Assembly: GCA_012295275.1 (NCBI GenBank)
Contig: CM022679.1
Coordinates: 7,513,169 to 7,577,168, forward strand
DNA length: 64,000 nucleotides
Reading direction: 5' to 3'
Source of the DNA: Chrysomallon squamiferum
Lineage: Eukaryota; Mollusca; Gastropoda; Neomphalida; Peltospiridae
Part shown: piece after piece, positions 47,193 to 59,080 of the stretch
Layout of the letters: every line of letters starts with the position of its first letter
How positions within the stretch are numbered: position 1 is the stretch's first letter
Translations under genes and position numbers: made by a program
The notes under the pieces: generated by a model
Seen by the model: only the letters and a program-made list of their open reading frames with translations
What the model was told of the DNA's origin: nothing
Database searches by the model: none

Positions 47193-49640
47193 AACTGTGG
47201 TAGATTCTGAGAAAGATAATGAGAGGGTTAATAAAAAAACAGAAAAAGAGAGAGATGGGCATTTAAATGTATCTCGAGATAAAACAAAAATAAATTAAAA
47301 CAAGAAACCAGTTTCTTTAGGAAGTTTGTGTAAATACTAATCTTGAAACTTACGAAGTAATCAAGTAATTAGTAATGAAGACGCAGTAGATGACACTGTA
47401 AACACGACTATTACAATTCCTTCATGTCCACAGGCATCCTTCTCCGTGAATCCTTGCACTCCTATTAGTTTTCTTTTGTATACTGACAGAGGAAAGGAAA
47501 TATAATCTACACTTTAAAAATAAATGCAATTGTCTCAATGGCCGATGTTTCACCCCCACTGCTGGGTGGAAGCAATCAAAATCCTGCGTAGAGGTTAATA
47601 TGGCCGTTTTCTGGAAATAGAATGTCGACAGAATTTTCGATGAGTTTAACTCCGAAACAAAAGAAAACATTTCATTTGCAATCTGAATATCGATAAAACT
47701 GTCGACAAGTGGAAAATTAATTAATTTTTTTTTTTTTTTTTTACTTTTAAATATCATTTCATTTCGTTTCAAAAGATTTTCACCTTCTTGCTTGATTATG
47801 TTTTCTTTATTTCTCAAACAACAAAAGAATCAACTTTACTTGAAGTCAGTTCACACGTGAACTGGTTTCTGTTTTTGTGTGTGTTACACATACTGTTACC
47901 CAGCATCAGCTTTAAACACAATTATGTATTCAGTATTTTAAAATATTATTACTACTATTGTTGTTTTTTCTTTTAGAAACTGACGGTATTTTCTTAATAC
48001 AGTTATGTCTGTTAACAATATTTATTCTTTTATAAATACATTTCACGCTGAAATATCCTTTAATATTCTCTAATAACAGAATTTACATGAATTTTTAAGA
48101 ATATTTATCTTTCTTTCAATTTTATCCGATAGTTTAATTCATAAAATATTAGATGAGATCTAGTTTATTTTTAAAATTCATTCTATGAAAATAAAATCAT
48201 ATGATTTCATTACAGCGAGCCTTTAAAAAAATTATTCTCCTAAAACGTATGATTTAGGATTAAGTTAGAAGTACCATTTTAAATTTTGATCTTATTAAAC
48301 TATTTTATAAGATTAAGATAGAACTGGCTTTTAAAATTATATAAATGGTACGTTTACGTCTGTTAATAATTATTTGTCTGCATAATATTGATAGTTATTT
48401 CTTTCTTTTTGTTTTTAACATTTCGTTTTACATGTATAAACTTTTCGCTGATTACAATTTGAATTTTAGCCAAACTGATGACGCGTTTTTATATTTGAGA
48501 TTTTTGAGTTTTTCTATTCCAAGTTTGTGAGATGCAGACCGAAAGATAAAGTTCAGTATTTTCATTGCTTTAGTGCGTCTGTTTAAAATCAACTTCTGAC
48601 ATAAATAAAACGAATAAAAATAAGTAGATGAATTTCACTTCACACTGCAAAGTTAGCTATGTTTAAAAATAAACTAACACACAGACACACACACATCTCC
48701 ATCTATACACTCATTTCATTTGTGTGTGTGTGTGTGTGTGTGCGTGTGTGTGTTAAGGAAATGAGTGTGTCCTTTGATACCATAATAGATATGTAAGAAA
48801 AAAGAAACCCCGTAATATAATTTCAAAATGTTTTCAAAGATTTATTCATCATTATCATAATATTATTAACAAGCAGCCTTTTGTAAATTCAACTGCAATT
48901 TCAAGTTTCATGTCAAAGATTAAAGAAAAGAATTTTCGTTTTAATATCATCTTTAGATTAACAAGCACATTATCTTACATCATAAGTGAATGTTAATATA
49001 GCTATTTCATGGATGTAGTTTGAAAACGACCTTTGCAATTTGCGGACTCGGAAACAATGACGTGAACAACGACGATCAGTTTCGGCTGATAACAAAGAAT
49101 GATGTATCTGTTCAATATTCTTTCTTATTTGCCTCGTAATTCTTCTTAGTCGATCTTTTTTTTTTTTTTTTTTTTTTTTTGCTTGGTGCTTTTGAAAAAC
49201 AGATTAATCTCTCGAACGTGACTTAAACATTTCGTTTCTATGCCTCATAGATACTTCATCTGTCTATTCCACTGCAGCGTCTACCAACACAGTTCAGTTT
49301 ATTCTAAACTAAACACATTTGCATCTGAATATTCGGCACAAACGTAACGGCAGAAACAAAAGGCTGATTAACTTAAGATCGACGTCTGTTTATCTGTTCG
49401 GTGACCATTGACAGAAAAAGATCTTTGCCTTGGCTAAAGGCGGTGTTTAGTCCTCATTGTCAGTTTACAAACATTTATTCTGATGTTTAGATAAAGTAGG
49501 TGATATACATTTGGCTTGAAGCACCGAGCTGAAAGAGATCGATTCACTGCATGTTTTGGAATTGTTTCTCGGCTAATGCATTATAAATGATACATGAGGA
49601 CTTATAGAATGTATATATTATGTTTGGTCCAGAGAGAGTA
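47193..49640. other. AT-rich sequence, no supported gene
   Basis: Poly(T) at 47725-47742 and 49157-49180, (GT)n at 48720-48752. A 131-codon minus frame (47422-47817) has mixed composition but a Lys run from the poly(T) and no domain. Confidence 0.5.
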
Positions 49641-49669
49641 AAGAGAGAGATAGAGAGATGAATACCACT

Positions 49670-49761
49670 CATTTATATATATATATATATGTGTGAGTAG
49701 ATACATACATATATTCATATATATGTATATATATAGAGTGAGTGTGAGATAGAGACATATA

Positions 49762-49807
<46 letters not shown>

Positions 49808-49837
49808 TATATGTATGTATCTACACACACACACACA

Positions 49838-49871
<34 letters not shown>

Positions 49872-49915
49872 TATATGTATGTATCTACACACACACACAC
49901 ACACACATATTGATA
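49670..49915. repeat. AT-rich palindrome with a duplicated arm
   Basis: The segment GTGAGTAGATACATACATAT at 49693-49712 is reverse-complemented at 49801-49832 (CTACACACAC side) and again at 49866-49900, with (TA)n between. Arms of about 30 bp differ at one position, and flanking TA and CTCA tracts extend the pairing. Confidence 0.88.
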
Positions 49916-50800
49916 TATATTCTTTACTTATGTCATTATCTCTTTCTCTGAACTCTGTTGTTCTCTTCGTCTTTCTATGTTTTTTTTTCATACTTACAGA
50001 TACCCAGTCTCCAGTAAAAGAGTTAATCACACAGTTGAATACACACATCACACTCACTGAATACCGTCGAACATAACGTTTAAAAAAAAAAACATAGCAA
50101 AATTACAGAGCACCACTGACTCTTCTCAGATGATTAGAAACTGTTGATTCTAGCTGCGGGATCCTGTTTTAAAAAGTAAACTAATTCAACAACAACAACA
50201 TATTTCAGATCAAAACTTCATCTGGACATGGCGACTCGAGTTCTGCCAGTACGAATCAGATTCTGGTGTACATCTCGTTAAGCTATTCTTCAATATTAAA
50301 TCAGTTTCCCTTGCAAATTAAATTAGCTTATATTTCGTTTTAAATATTTTATGCTGTAGCTTTTAAAATTATTACGATTACTGAAATTAATAGAAACCTT
50401 ATTGTATGTGATTTATAATCGACATCGGGGGAAAAGTTCTGTTATTAAAGATTCCCTCTCAATTAACTGAATTTGTTTTAAAATGTATTGAAAAAGAGAT
50501 GTTTTAAGACTCTTTCACGTTATTAAACTGAACGAGAAAATTACTGCAAAACCATGAAGTTGTTTATGTTGTACGGAAAACGAGACAGTTAATTATAAAT
50601 TAATCATATGCTCTCATAAATTACTGTTCAGTTCCCAGGTAAACACGAGTAATGTTTGTTTACATGTGATTCTGTATTGTCTGTGTACGAGCCTGGATGT
50701 CATTTTAGAGAAATATGAGATCTGATGTCACTAATAAAGTGTATCACTGCTGTTACAATCTCTGTATGTATTTCTGACAATACTCCACAATAATTAATGT
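49916..50800. other. Unique AT-rich sequence
   Basis: A few E/CA motifs only; no gene seen. Confidence 0.5.
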
Positions 50801-50802
50801 AC

Positions 50803-51263
50803 AGTGTTATACAGCTATATTATACTATACCATATACCATAACTGTAGTTCACTATACTATACTACACCTATACCATACCATACTATTCTATACTATACT
50901 ATACTATACTATACTGCACTGTACAATTATATAGCTATACTCTAATATACTATAGCTGTACTATACTGCACAATACTGTACTATACTGTACTAAACTGTA
51001 CTATATTGTACTATACTGTATTAATCTGTACTATACTGTATTAATTTGTACTATACTGCACTGTACTGTACTATACTTTACTATATTATATTAAACTGGA
51101 CTATACTGTATTATACTGTACTATACTGTATTGTACTGTACTATACTGTATTATACTGTACTATACTGTATTGTACTGTACTATATTGTACGATACTGTA
51201 TTAAGCTGTACTATACAGTACGATACTGTACGTTATAGTAGTACACGTACTGTACCATGCTGT
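50803..51263 (+). repeat. Degenerate decamer array (CTATACTGTA-type)
   Basis: About 460 bp of 5- and 10-bp units: TATAC/ACTAT pentamers first (50803-50925), then CTATACTGTA decamers alternating with TTATACTGTA, TTAATCTGTA and TTGTACTGTA variants, some in a 20-bp higher-order pattern (51100-51190). Confidence 0.93.
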
Positions 51264-51379
51264 ACAACCTCTCAAACGTACCGAGCTCGAATCATGGTGC
51301 AATCCATCCAATAACTTATAATATTGGTAGAACATTTTCAGAACGTACATAATTGATCTAAAGATACAAAAATCCAAAT

Positions 51380-51480
51380 TATCATCATCATCATCATCAT
51401 CGTCGTCGTCGTCCTTATTCTTCTCCGCCTTTTAACTCCGTTCTTTTTCTCTCTTTTTTTTGTTGTTATTATTATTATTA
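51380..51480. repeat. (CAT)n/(CGT)n/TTC and TTA triplets
   Basis: ATCATCATC then CGTCGTCGTC then TTCTTC and ATTATT triplets. Confidence 0.85.
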
Positions 51481-51524
51481 ATTTGTTTTCACTTTTTTCT
51501 TTTCCGTTTCCTTAAATCTATTCA

Positions 51525-51605
51525 TATTTTTTTCTCTCTCTCTCTCTTTTACATTTATTTTTTATTTTTTTTTTTTTTTTTTATTAATCTGACTACTTTT
51601 TTTTT
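51525..51605 (+). repeat. Polypyrimidine and poly(T)
   Basis: CT units (51533-51547) and a T-rich run to 51603. Confidence 0.88.
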
Positions 51606-51659
51606 CACTTCCCTTCTAACTTGTTTTTAGTTCAATAAACAATGCGTGACTGCAATAAA

Positions 51660-51905
51660 TAACTCGTTTGGCAGGACTAAATTCGTCTCGGAAAGAAAAG
51701 AGTTCCGCCCAGCGAGCTCTCGTCTGTGTTTGTTTTTATCGGAACATTACGGAAGATAACGAACAGGCCGAGATGGATTTCCTGCCTGTGTGTGACTGTT
51801 AAAAAGGTACAAACAGAACGCCGCAGGTAGTGATTTTGTATCAGCGGTATGCGACGTTGTCTTCATCATCTCACTGCAACACAGCGAGACTGCGCAGCGT
51901 CCTTG
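51660..51905. promoter_or_regulatory. CpG-rich promoter-like patch
   Basis: CpGs are far denser than in the surroundings (GTCTCGG, CCGCCCAGCGAGCTCTCG, AACGCCGCAGG, CTGCGCAGCGTCC). It contains CTGCGCAG-type symmetry at 51892-51898. No long frame. Candidate CpG island core or 5' untranslated exon. Confidence 0.25.
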
Positions 51906-52195
51906 TTTTTTTTTTTTCATTTCTTGTTTTTCCAGTGCGAGTTGAGGTTTAATTCATTACAAGAAAAATATTGTTTTGTTCTTAGAGCATCTGCTGCTTT
52001 ATGATGTCTTCTTTGAAATTTTAAAGAGGTTGTAGGAAAGAAATATTCGTCAGTGTGTTTATAGTCAGATGCGATTGTGGGTTGTTGTTTTTCTGATTGT
52101 TAAAGATGTGTGGATTAAAAGAAATCAGAATGATGGATGAACGTGTTAGACAACCGTTAGTTCTGTTCTGTCTCTGTGTGTCGTTCCGTAACTAT

Positions 52196-52196
<1 letters not shown>

Positions 52197-52248
<52 letters not shown>

Positions 52249-52302
52249 TCTCTTTCTCTCTCTATCTATATCTATATATATATATATATGTGTGAGAGAG
52301 AG

Positions 52303-52389
<87 letters not shown>

Positions 52390-52395
52390 AGAGAG
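52197..52395. repeat. CT-TA-GA inverted compound array
   Basis: (CT)n (52200-52262), CTATCTATA, (TA)n, a short GTGTGAGAGAGAG, (TA)n, then (GA)n (52326-52380). The two halves are complementary, so a hairpin of nearly 200 bp is possible. Confidence 0.95.
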
Positions 52396-53510
52396 ATTTT
52401 ATCATTCTTTATTTGTCCATAATTAATCTTTATCATTCTTTCTCTGTCCGTGTATTTATATATGTTTGATCTGTATGTTGTGTTTGTGTATTTGTGTGTG
52501 TGTTTTGGGAACTTGTTTTATTAATCTGTGTTTCTTTCTTTATCTTTTTTTTCCCCTTAAGTCAGAGCTCTCTAACGATGTAAAGACATTAAGGTTATAT
52601 ACTAAATGACTGGCGTTATTAAGACTACTAAATTTCAACATATATAACACATTATATGCCAAAAAAACAAACCTTATCACACTGCAGTTCCGATGATTTA
52701 CGAAGTCATATAAATAACATTACATGTAAACAAAAACAAAAAAATTAAACTCTAGCTGTTTTATTTCTAAAATTTATGACGAAAAATTTAATGTCGTGTA
52801 CAAGTCAAAAATAAATTACGCGAGTAATGATAAATAATTCTAAGAATAAACGAAGGACATTTTATACTTTCCAGTTTATAGTAGGCAAACCATAATATTT
52901 TATTTTTATTGGTAAATAAATTATTTGGCGTAGTTTTATTTCTCTGAACTATTTTCAGATATGGCTTCATACGTTGCAGTGTGTGTTTTGTTTCAAATGA
53001 AACTCTTTTCTTTATCTTCAAATTTAATGTAATGATCAGTGTTAGTAATAGTGTTAGTTTAAACTGAGATTTTTTTACAATCTACTGACATATCAGCAAG
53101 AATTTGTCTTGTTTTATATTTTATTTATTCGAAAATTCTGCACTAACCTGTATCATATTTTTATACCGAACTGAACTGAACTACACCACACTACAATATT
53201 ATACAACAAAAAAAATAGTTTTTTTTCTAAAGTTTATACAAAATTTTGATCTCTGACAAATAATTATCTATTAATGGGTCGTTCTATAAAACATAATGAA
53301 ATGAATATTTTTATTAACAAATTTTTTTTTTTTTTTTTTTTTTATTCCTAGGATTGTAGGATGTTAGAATTGTAAGAGTTTTGTTTTTCATAACTGAACT
53401 TATTATATCAGTCTGACGGATTTACCGGTCAACACATCGGTGTTAATATTGATATTTCTACATTAGTCAAATACATAATACAATTCTGACGTATTTTACT
53501 TAGATATTAG
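52396..53510. other. AT-rich unique sequence
   Basis: Poly(T) at 53322-53343. No gene seen. Confidence 0.5.
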
Positions 53511-53514
53511 TGAA

Positions 53515-53790
53515 GCGTGTGTTAATATACCACTCTATGCATTACTATACTGAGGTATACACCAGTGAAGTATGTATTAATAATGTAATGTGTATTAATA
53601 CGCTAACGTAGTGTGTATTAATATATTAATATAATATATATTAATATACTAATGTGTATTAATATATTAACATAGTATATATTCATATGCTAATATCGTA
53701 TGTTTTAATATACTAATGTCATATATTAGAATTATATGTATTAAGAGACTAATGCATATATTAAAATAACAAGGTAATATGTGTTAATAT
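53515..53790 (+). repeat. Degenerate TATTAATATACTAATGT-type repeat
   Basis: Variants of TGTATTAATATACTAATG recur about ten times with units of roughly 20-30 bp. Confidence 0.8.
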
Positions 53791-54600
53791 ATGATGTATG
53801 AGTATTCCGCGAATAATTGCTTTTCGTGGAAATGAATCTGAGCCATTTTCTATAATCCACATTTTTAAATACCCAGTCACTATAATCCTCAAGTATTTTG
53901 CAAGATCATGAACAGTTTAGTCAAAATTCGAAATTTATTTTTATTTCTATCCGTCATTGGCTAGATTTGTTAGATTTGGCCTTTGAAGTTGTTTATATTC
54001 ACATCATCAAGATGTCAGCCGTGAACTGAGGGCACTGGTTCGCGAATGAATTAATCAGTCAATAAATCGATCAGTCAGAGTCATTCGATCAATCACTCGA
54101 ACATTGTTATAATGGTCACACGGTTCCATTTCATATATCCGCGTTATGAAAGAGAAATATAGAAAACCAGCCCAACCTTTGACTATTTCTATTTGCATGG
54201 ACTCTTTTGAATGTGCTTTCCACAGACACAGGAAAAGCCTTGTTTCATTAAACCGTTAAAAAAGAAAGAAAACTGTACCGCGGTTTCTAAAACATCTGAT
54301 ACGCACCTCTGGTTAAAGATAGAGCATTAACAAAAATTATTATCTGCAGATAGATTTATTTTTCCTGGACAAACAAAGATATTGTGTTGTAACAAGTGCT
54401 CACTACTTGAGTTAAATGCAAAGTTAATATCTGAAAAGTTCAGAACAGTCGGTATGTTTGTGCTGAATTATTTTTTAACTGTGGTGATATCTGTAGTTAT
54501 TCAGGGAAGTCTGCATTCGGAGTCATTTCTTTACCATTTGTGTTACACTGAATACTTTTAGGATTAGAGTTTTAAAATTAACTAACTGTGGGTGGGCCAG
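53791..54600. other. Unique sequence, nothing recognised
   Basis: A CAATCA/GATCAGTCA cluster near 54050-54100 is short and degenerate. Confidence 0.5.
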
Positions 54601-54605
54601 TCCTG

Positions 54606-54607
<2 letters not shown>

Positions 54608-54670
<63 letters not shown>

Positions 54671-54845
54671 TGTGTGTGTGTGTGTGTGTGTGTAGGATAT
54701 GTATATGTATATATGTTTGTGTGTGTGTATATGTGTGTGTGTATATCTATGTGTATATATAAAATTATGTATATATTTATATGATATATATATGTGATAT
54801 GTGATGTAGATATGTAGATATAGATGTGTGTGTGATAGATATATA
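54608..54845. repeat. (GT)n array grading into TATG/TATA
   Basis: GT units 54608-54692 with one AATGT interruption, then mixed TATG, GTGT and TATA to 54850. The 120-residue minus frame is repeat translation. Confidence 0.95.
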
Positions 54846-54865
54846 TATACATATGTAATCTGTAA

Positions 54866-55207
54866 CTTTCGTCACTTAAATTCATTACGTACTGCTCACC
54901 CAGGTTTCGATTCCTACAAAAGAGCTAAGGGCGAGTGTCACAAACACCTGTGTGCTGCAAGGAAAACAATGGAAATCTCTTTAATTGGAGATAACACATC
55001 GCAGCGCGGAGTGCAATGAAAACAGCTGAGGTTAACAGCACCACTTTGGAAACGTTCTGTTTTCATTGCCTAAGCGATTTATTTTTACAGCACAATTGTG
55101 ACGGAGAACGATCCCTGAAAGCGTCGTTTGAAAACGTACGCGTGAATCTGTCAGGCTGTAAAGAAATAAGTAATTTTGTTTCTAAGATGTTTCAGAGAGT
55201 TCGTTAA
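54866..55207 (+). other. Two abutting unrecognised open frames
   Basis: Frame one (to TGA at 55017-55019) includes HPGFDSYKRAKGECHKH; frame two starts ATG at 55016, overlapping the stop as ATGA, and includes ETFCFHCLSDLFLQHNCDGE, ending at 55207. Composition is protein-like in a GC-richer block. An ATGA overlap is a bacterial-operon style that means nothing special in an animal genome; a single frameshifted coding relic is more likely. A B-box-like GGTTTCGATTCCT at 54903 has no A-box partner. Confidence 0.18.
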
Positions 55208-55209
55208 GT

Positions 55210-56039
55210 TAGTATGAAATGTGAATTTAAAAAAAAAAAATAATAATAAAATGTTGGTGTCTGAAAAACGAGAAAGTGGATTAAACGAGACTGATGAAGA
55301 TAAATGTTTATAATGAAAAAAAAAAATGTCGTTTACAGGTTTTGTCATTTTATGAATTATACTTGTTTTTATTTTATTTTTTATTTTTAGTTTGATTATT
55401 TTTTTTTATCTTAATTCTTAAAGCTTACAGTTAAATAGGAATTACATCAACAGATTTTCAGTACAGTTTTGATTGATGAAACATTCAGAAACTATTGAAT
55501 TCTTTTTTTTTTTTTTTTTTTTTCCTTTGGTCTACGTATATGAAATTATTCTTCCTCTTCCTGCTTGTTACAGTAAAACCTCATTTAAAACTCTTAGCCT
55601 AGATCTGGTTATGTTTAGTGTGTGCGCGTGTGTCCGTGTTCAGAGGGGGCAAATCTTGATTTTTATATTACATCTGATCTAATAAAAAAAATCTAATAAA
55701 ATCTGATTTAGTGTCTTTCATTATTTGATAATAACTAACTAAATAACTGTTTATTTTACTTAGAATTATCCATTACTACGTGCCACACTCTCTCAGATTT
55801 CAACAAACAAATAGAACGAAAAACGTCAAAATATTAGTCACCATATAATTTGTAGACTACAAAAACAGTAATTTGAATCGAGCCAGGTGATTTCCTAATT
55901 GTTACCTAAATAAAACAGAAAATAAAAAGTTTCATTATTTTCAGTACTATCTTTATCTATCGTTGTCAGTTTATTGTAATATTGTAATATTATGTAAAGC
56001 CGATACTATAGTAATTTTGTTAGCTATTTTATTTGGGGT

Positions 56040-56073
<34 letters not shown>

Positions 56074-56490
56074 GATAACATTTACTGTTTTATTTATTTT
56101 CTTCTTTACCTATTTCTTATATGAATTTAACAACGAAATCCAGTCAGATAATATATAACAAAAATCAATTTGATACTTTATATTAGAAAATATATTTTTC
56201 GTGCTTAGATTTTCAAAAATAACATATACATGTCAAAATTTGTATTCCAGGAATACAAATATTAATTAATAAATGTAACAGTATATATTTTAATTAAATT
56301 ATATATATATATAATTCGAAAGTAAGTCATCATTAAAATATAACTGTCTCTCCGTCTATTACTCTTTATAATAACAAATGTGAAAAAAACAAAATAATAA
56401 TAATAATAATAACGTAAGAACGAAACAAAATTATCTTCTTTATTACGTTATTAAAATCAGAGACTCATGTGTTGACATTTTTGCCGTAAA
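55210..56490. other. AT-rich sequence, nothing recognised
   Basis: Poly(T) at 55502-55523 and 56045-56070, a TA tract at 56300-56313. Confidence 0.5.
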
Positions 56491-56600
56491 GAAAAAGCCC
56501 ACGAGTGACTCGGTTACTTCGTGGTCAACGTATTCCCATCATGCATTAGTACTTCCTGTTTGTTTGCTGGAGGTAGCGGACTCGTCTCGTAACAACTGAT
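56490..56600. promoter_or_regulatory. Promoter-like patch with ETS and ZNF143/THAP11-like motifs
   Basis: TATTCCCATCATGCA (56531-56545) resembles the TTCCCAnnATGC promoter motif, and ACTTCCTG (56551-56558) is an ETS/GABP-type site, 5 bp apart. CpGs lie on both sides. Motifs match by eye; no start site is visible. Confidence 0.25.
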
Positions 56601-56699
56601 TTGTAGTTTTTACCAAGAAGCAGGTGTCTTCGTTAACTAATCACTTCATGGCAGACATTTTAATAATGAGTATTTCAGAATATTTGTACAAAACCATTA

Positions 56700-56700
<1 letters not shown>

Positions 56701-56731
<31 letters not shown>
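56701..56731 (+). repeat. Poly(A), about 31 nt
   Basis: Clean homopolymer. Confidence 0.95.
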
Positions 56732-56733
<2 letters not shown>

Positions 56734-56824
56734 ATGTAGGTGTGATAAATATCTCCATTAAGACCCACGAATAAAATTATATTTAGATGTACGTTGTTAA
56801 TTAAGTTGTAAATTAAACAATGCT

Positions 56825-57060
56825 TTGTGTGCGGTTGTGAGTGTGTGTCTCTCTACCTGTGTCTGTGTCTGCGTCTGTTTCGGTGTGGGGGGTGGTGTGT
56901 GTGTTGTGTGTGTGTGTGTGTGTGTGTGTTTATATATACTGGGTCTGTGTATACACTTTGTGTGTGTTTGTTTCTGTATCTATGTCTGTGTCTATGTCTG
57001 TGTGCCAGTGTGTGGGTGTGGGTGTGGTGTGGGTGTGGGTGGATGTGGATGTTGGTGATG
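56825..57060. repeat. (GT)n low complexity with GGG runs
   Basis: TGTGTCTG/TGTG units throughout; GTGGGTGTGGG units at 57011-57045 and a GGGGGG at 56886. Several overlapping Cys/Val frames and a minus Thr/Asp frame are artefacts. Confidence 0.93.
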
Positions 57061-57150
57061 ATAAAGGAGACAGGCAGTCACTTTTCACAACTCCACAACT
57101 ACAAGTATAGATTAGCAGCAAAAGAGTATTTATGTTCACCTTCCCATAGG

Positions 57151-57157
57151 CAGGTAA
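57151..57157 (+). other. Splice-donor-like CAG/GTAAGC
   Basis: Follows an 18-codon stretch without simple repeat (to 57152). An isolated signal with no supported exon. Confidence 0.1.
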
Positions 57158-57231
57158 GCATTTAACATGTTATTTTATAAACCAGCCGTGAGTCAGTGTT
57201 GGAACTGGAAATAACTGACTTTGTTCACGGA

Positions 57232-57300
57232 GGATAACTGATCACGAAGTTCATTATACTGCAAGCCAGAGCCTTAACCACTAACTTATACCAAGTTATG
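57232..57300 (-). mobile_element. Possible tRNA-derived SINE head, minus strand
   Basis: On the minus strand AGTTAGTGGTTAAGGC (57286 down to 57271) is a strong A-box match with the D-arm, followed by CTGGCTTGCAGT as in an anticodon arm. A weak B-box (CTTCGTGATC) lies at the expected distance near 57249. Too degenerate to be a working tRNA. Confidence 0.42.
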
Positions 57301-57382
57301 TTCAGTGTCTGTGTTTTTAGATATTCACTGGCAGTTAGCTTGCTTTCCTATCATGTTCAGCCATCAGATAAAAAGAGAACTG

Positions 57383-57450
57383 TTTTTTTTTTTTTGTTTT
57401 TTTTTTTTTTGGTCGTACACAGTATTATACATCTTTTCTTCTTTTTTTTC
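57383..57450 (+). repeat. Poly(T) runs
   Basis: T homopolymers with single G interruptions at 57383-57411 and a shorter run at 57441. Confidence 0.93.
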
Positions 57451-57479
57451 TCAGTAATAATAACGTTACATTTGTATGG

Positions 57480-57720
57480 TGTGTATGTGTAAATATGTAT
57501 ATAGGTGTTTGTTTGAACATGTCTACGTTCACATGTCTCTAGGTAAATGTGTAGGTGTGTATGTATATTTGTCTGAAAGTTTGGTATATTATGTATGTAT
57601 ATATATATATATATCTGTATGTATGTATGTATGTGTATGCGTATGTGTACATATGTGTATGATAGCAGGATGGATGGAAAGAGGCATGGATGGAAGGATG
57701 GAGAAAGGGAGGAAAGAAAA
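57480..57720. repeat. TATG/GTGT/TA and GGAT low complexity
   Basis: GTATGTAT units and TA at 57590-57655, then GGATGGA units to about 57715. Minus and plus frames of 129 and 149 codons here are repeat-driven. Confidence 0.88.
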
Positions 57721-59080
57721 GAAGAATGTTCTGTTATATTGTTCACTTAATCATGTTCTGGAGGATGTTTGCTTCGTTTCCGTTCATTACCAGACACTTA
57801 GTAACCCGAGAATGAAGACAGCAAACGTTTTTACACAGATTGTTTTTAACCAGGAAGTGTTTAGTGAAAATATGTCACGTCCATTAGAACGAGAATGCTA
57901 TACCTTCATTTTAAACCATTTGTAAATGTCTTCACATTTTTTGTTTTCGTGGTTAAGAATTCCCCTGATAGTTAACATAACTGAACGATATTATTAAGTG
58001 TTCGGCTTTTTACAGCTCTGTACTGTCGTAAGATTAGTTCTCCTTTGCACGTCTTTCGGATTTATTCCGTTCCAGCCAGTGCGCCGTGTCTGGTTTGTTA
58101 AGGAGTCTGTTTGTAGTGTTTCGAGTATGAAGGTCATTTAAAAGATAGCAATGTACTATGTGTACGTTTGTGTATGTGTGTGTGTGATGCATAAACTTCA
58201 GTTTATTCATTGCTGTATGTCATAGACAAAACAGCAAAACAATCTCAGACGTCTTATCGACTATGAAGCGGTAATGAACTGAACCAGAGTCTCATTTCTC
58301 GTTCCTTCAGAGCTTCTGACTGATCTAACAAATAAACAACAAACTGCTCTGTGTGTTGTACTGGCTGCGGGAAGATACGTAACAGATTCCTTCTTTCATG
58401 TTTTATATCCATATGTATAAAACATGTCTGTGTATATGTATGTATGTGTGTGTATGTGTGTCTGTGTGAGTGTATGCGTGTGTCTCATCTTCAAGAAACT
58501 TATTTAATTATTTTTTAAATATTCACTTACTCTGACAGATCTCAGATTGCTTACCAGTTCTGAGTTTAACGCAGAGATAATTGGAAGATGTGTTATGGTG
58601 CAATACCAACAATCGCCTTTAACATTCCTCTAATTAAACCACACCAATATGTGTTGTCTTGTGCAGTCAACCAAGTCTTTCGTTAACAATTTCGTTAACA
58701 TTCGAATTTTAAAAAATAAAACAATCTGATAAAAGAGGCTGTAGCTATGAAGTACAACAGTTTTAATATCAACAGAAAGAAGAAGATAAAAAATGAATAT
58801 AATAGCTGGCAAACTGTGGAACCGCGGTGTTTTAAGGTCGCACGTTCAAGCAGTGAACCAAAGACTATTAACGGCTGGCTCTGACACGCTTGTTAATCTT
58901 TTTCTTCGAAAACGTAACCTGTAAGCATCTTGTGTTTAACCATAATCTGCGTGTGATAAGAAAAACTCGTGCAGTAAAACATGTGCAGCAACCTAGGTGT
59001 TACGAAACAAGCGGAATCAGCAGGATTAATAAACAGATGAAAGAGTGTTGTTAGAAAATGTTATCTATCGCACGTGCCTC
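57721..59080. other. Unique sequence, no supported gene
   Basis: TATG/GTGT tract at 58430-58485. A weak tRNA-like A/B-box pair at 58805-58850 was judged too poor to annotate. Confidence 0.5.

Noticed and set aside
47422-47817. 131-codon minus-strand frame
   Set aside because: Includes a lysine run from a poly(T) tract, no motif, and lies in AT-rich sequence.
54903-54915. B-box-like GGTTTCGATTCCT
   Set aside because: One extra base inside the motif and no A-box at the expected distance upstream.
58803-58858. tRNA-like A/B-box pair (TGGCAAACTGTGG and GTTCAAGC)
   Set aside because: Spacing is about 8 bp short of a tRNA, no stems form, and no SINE body follows.
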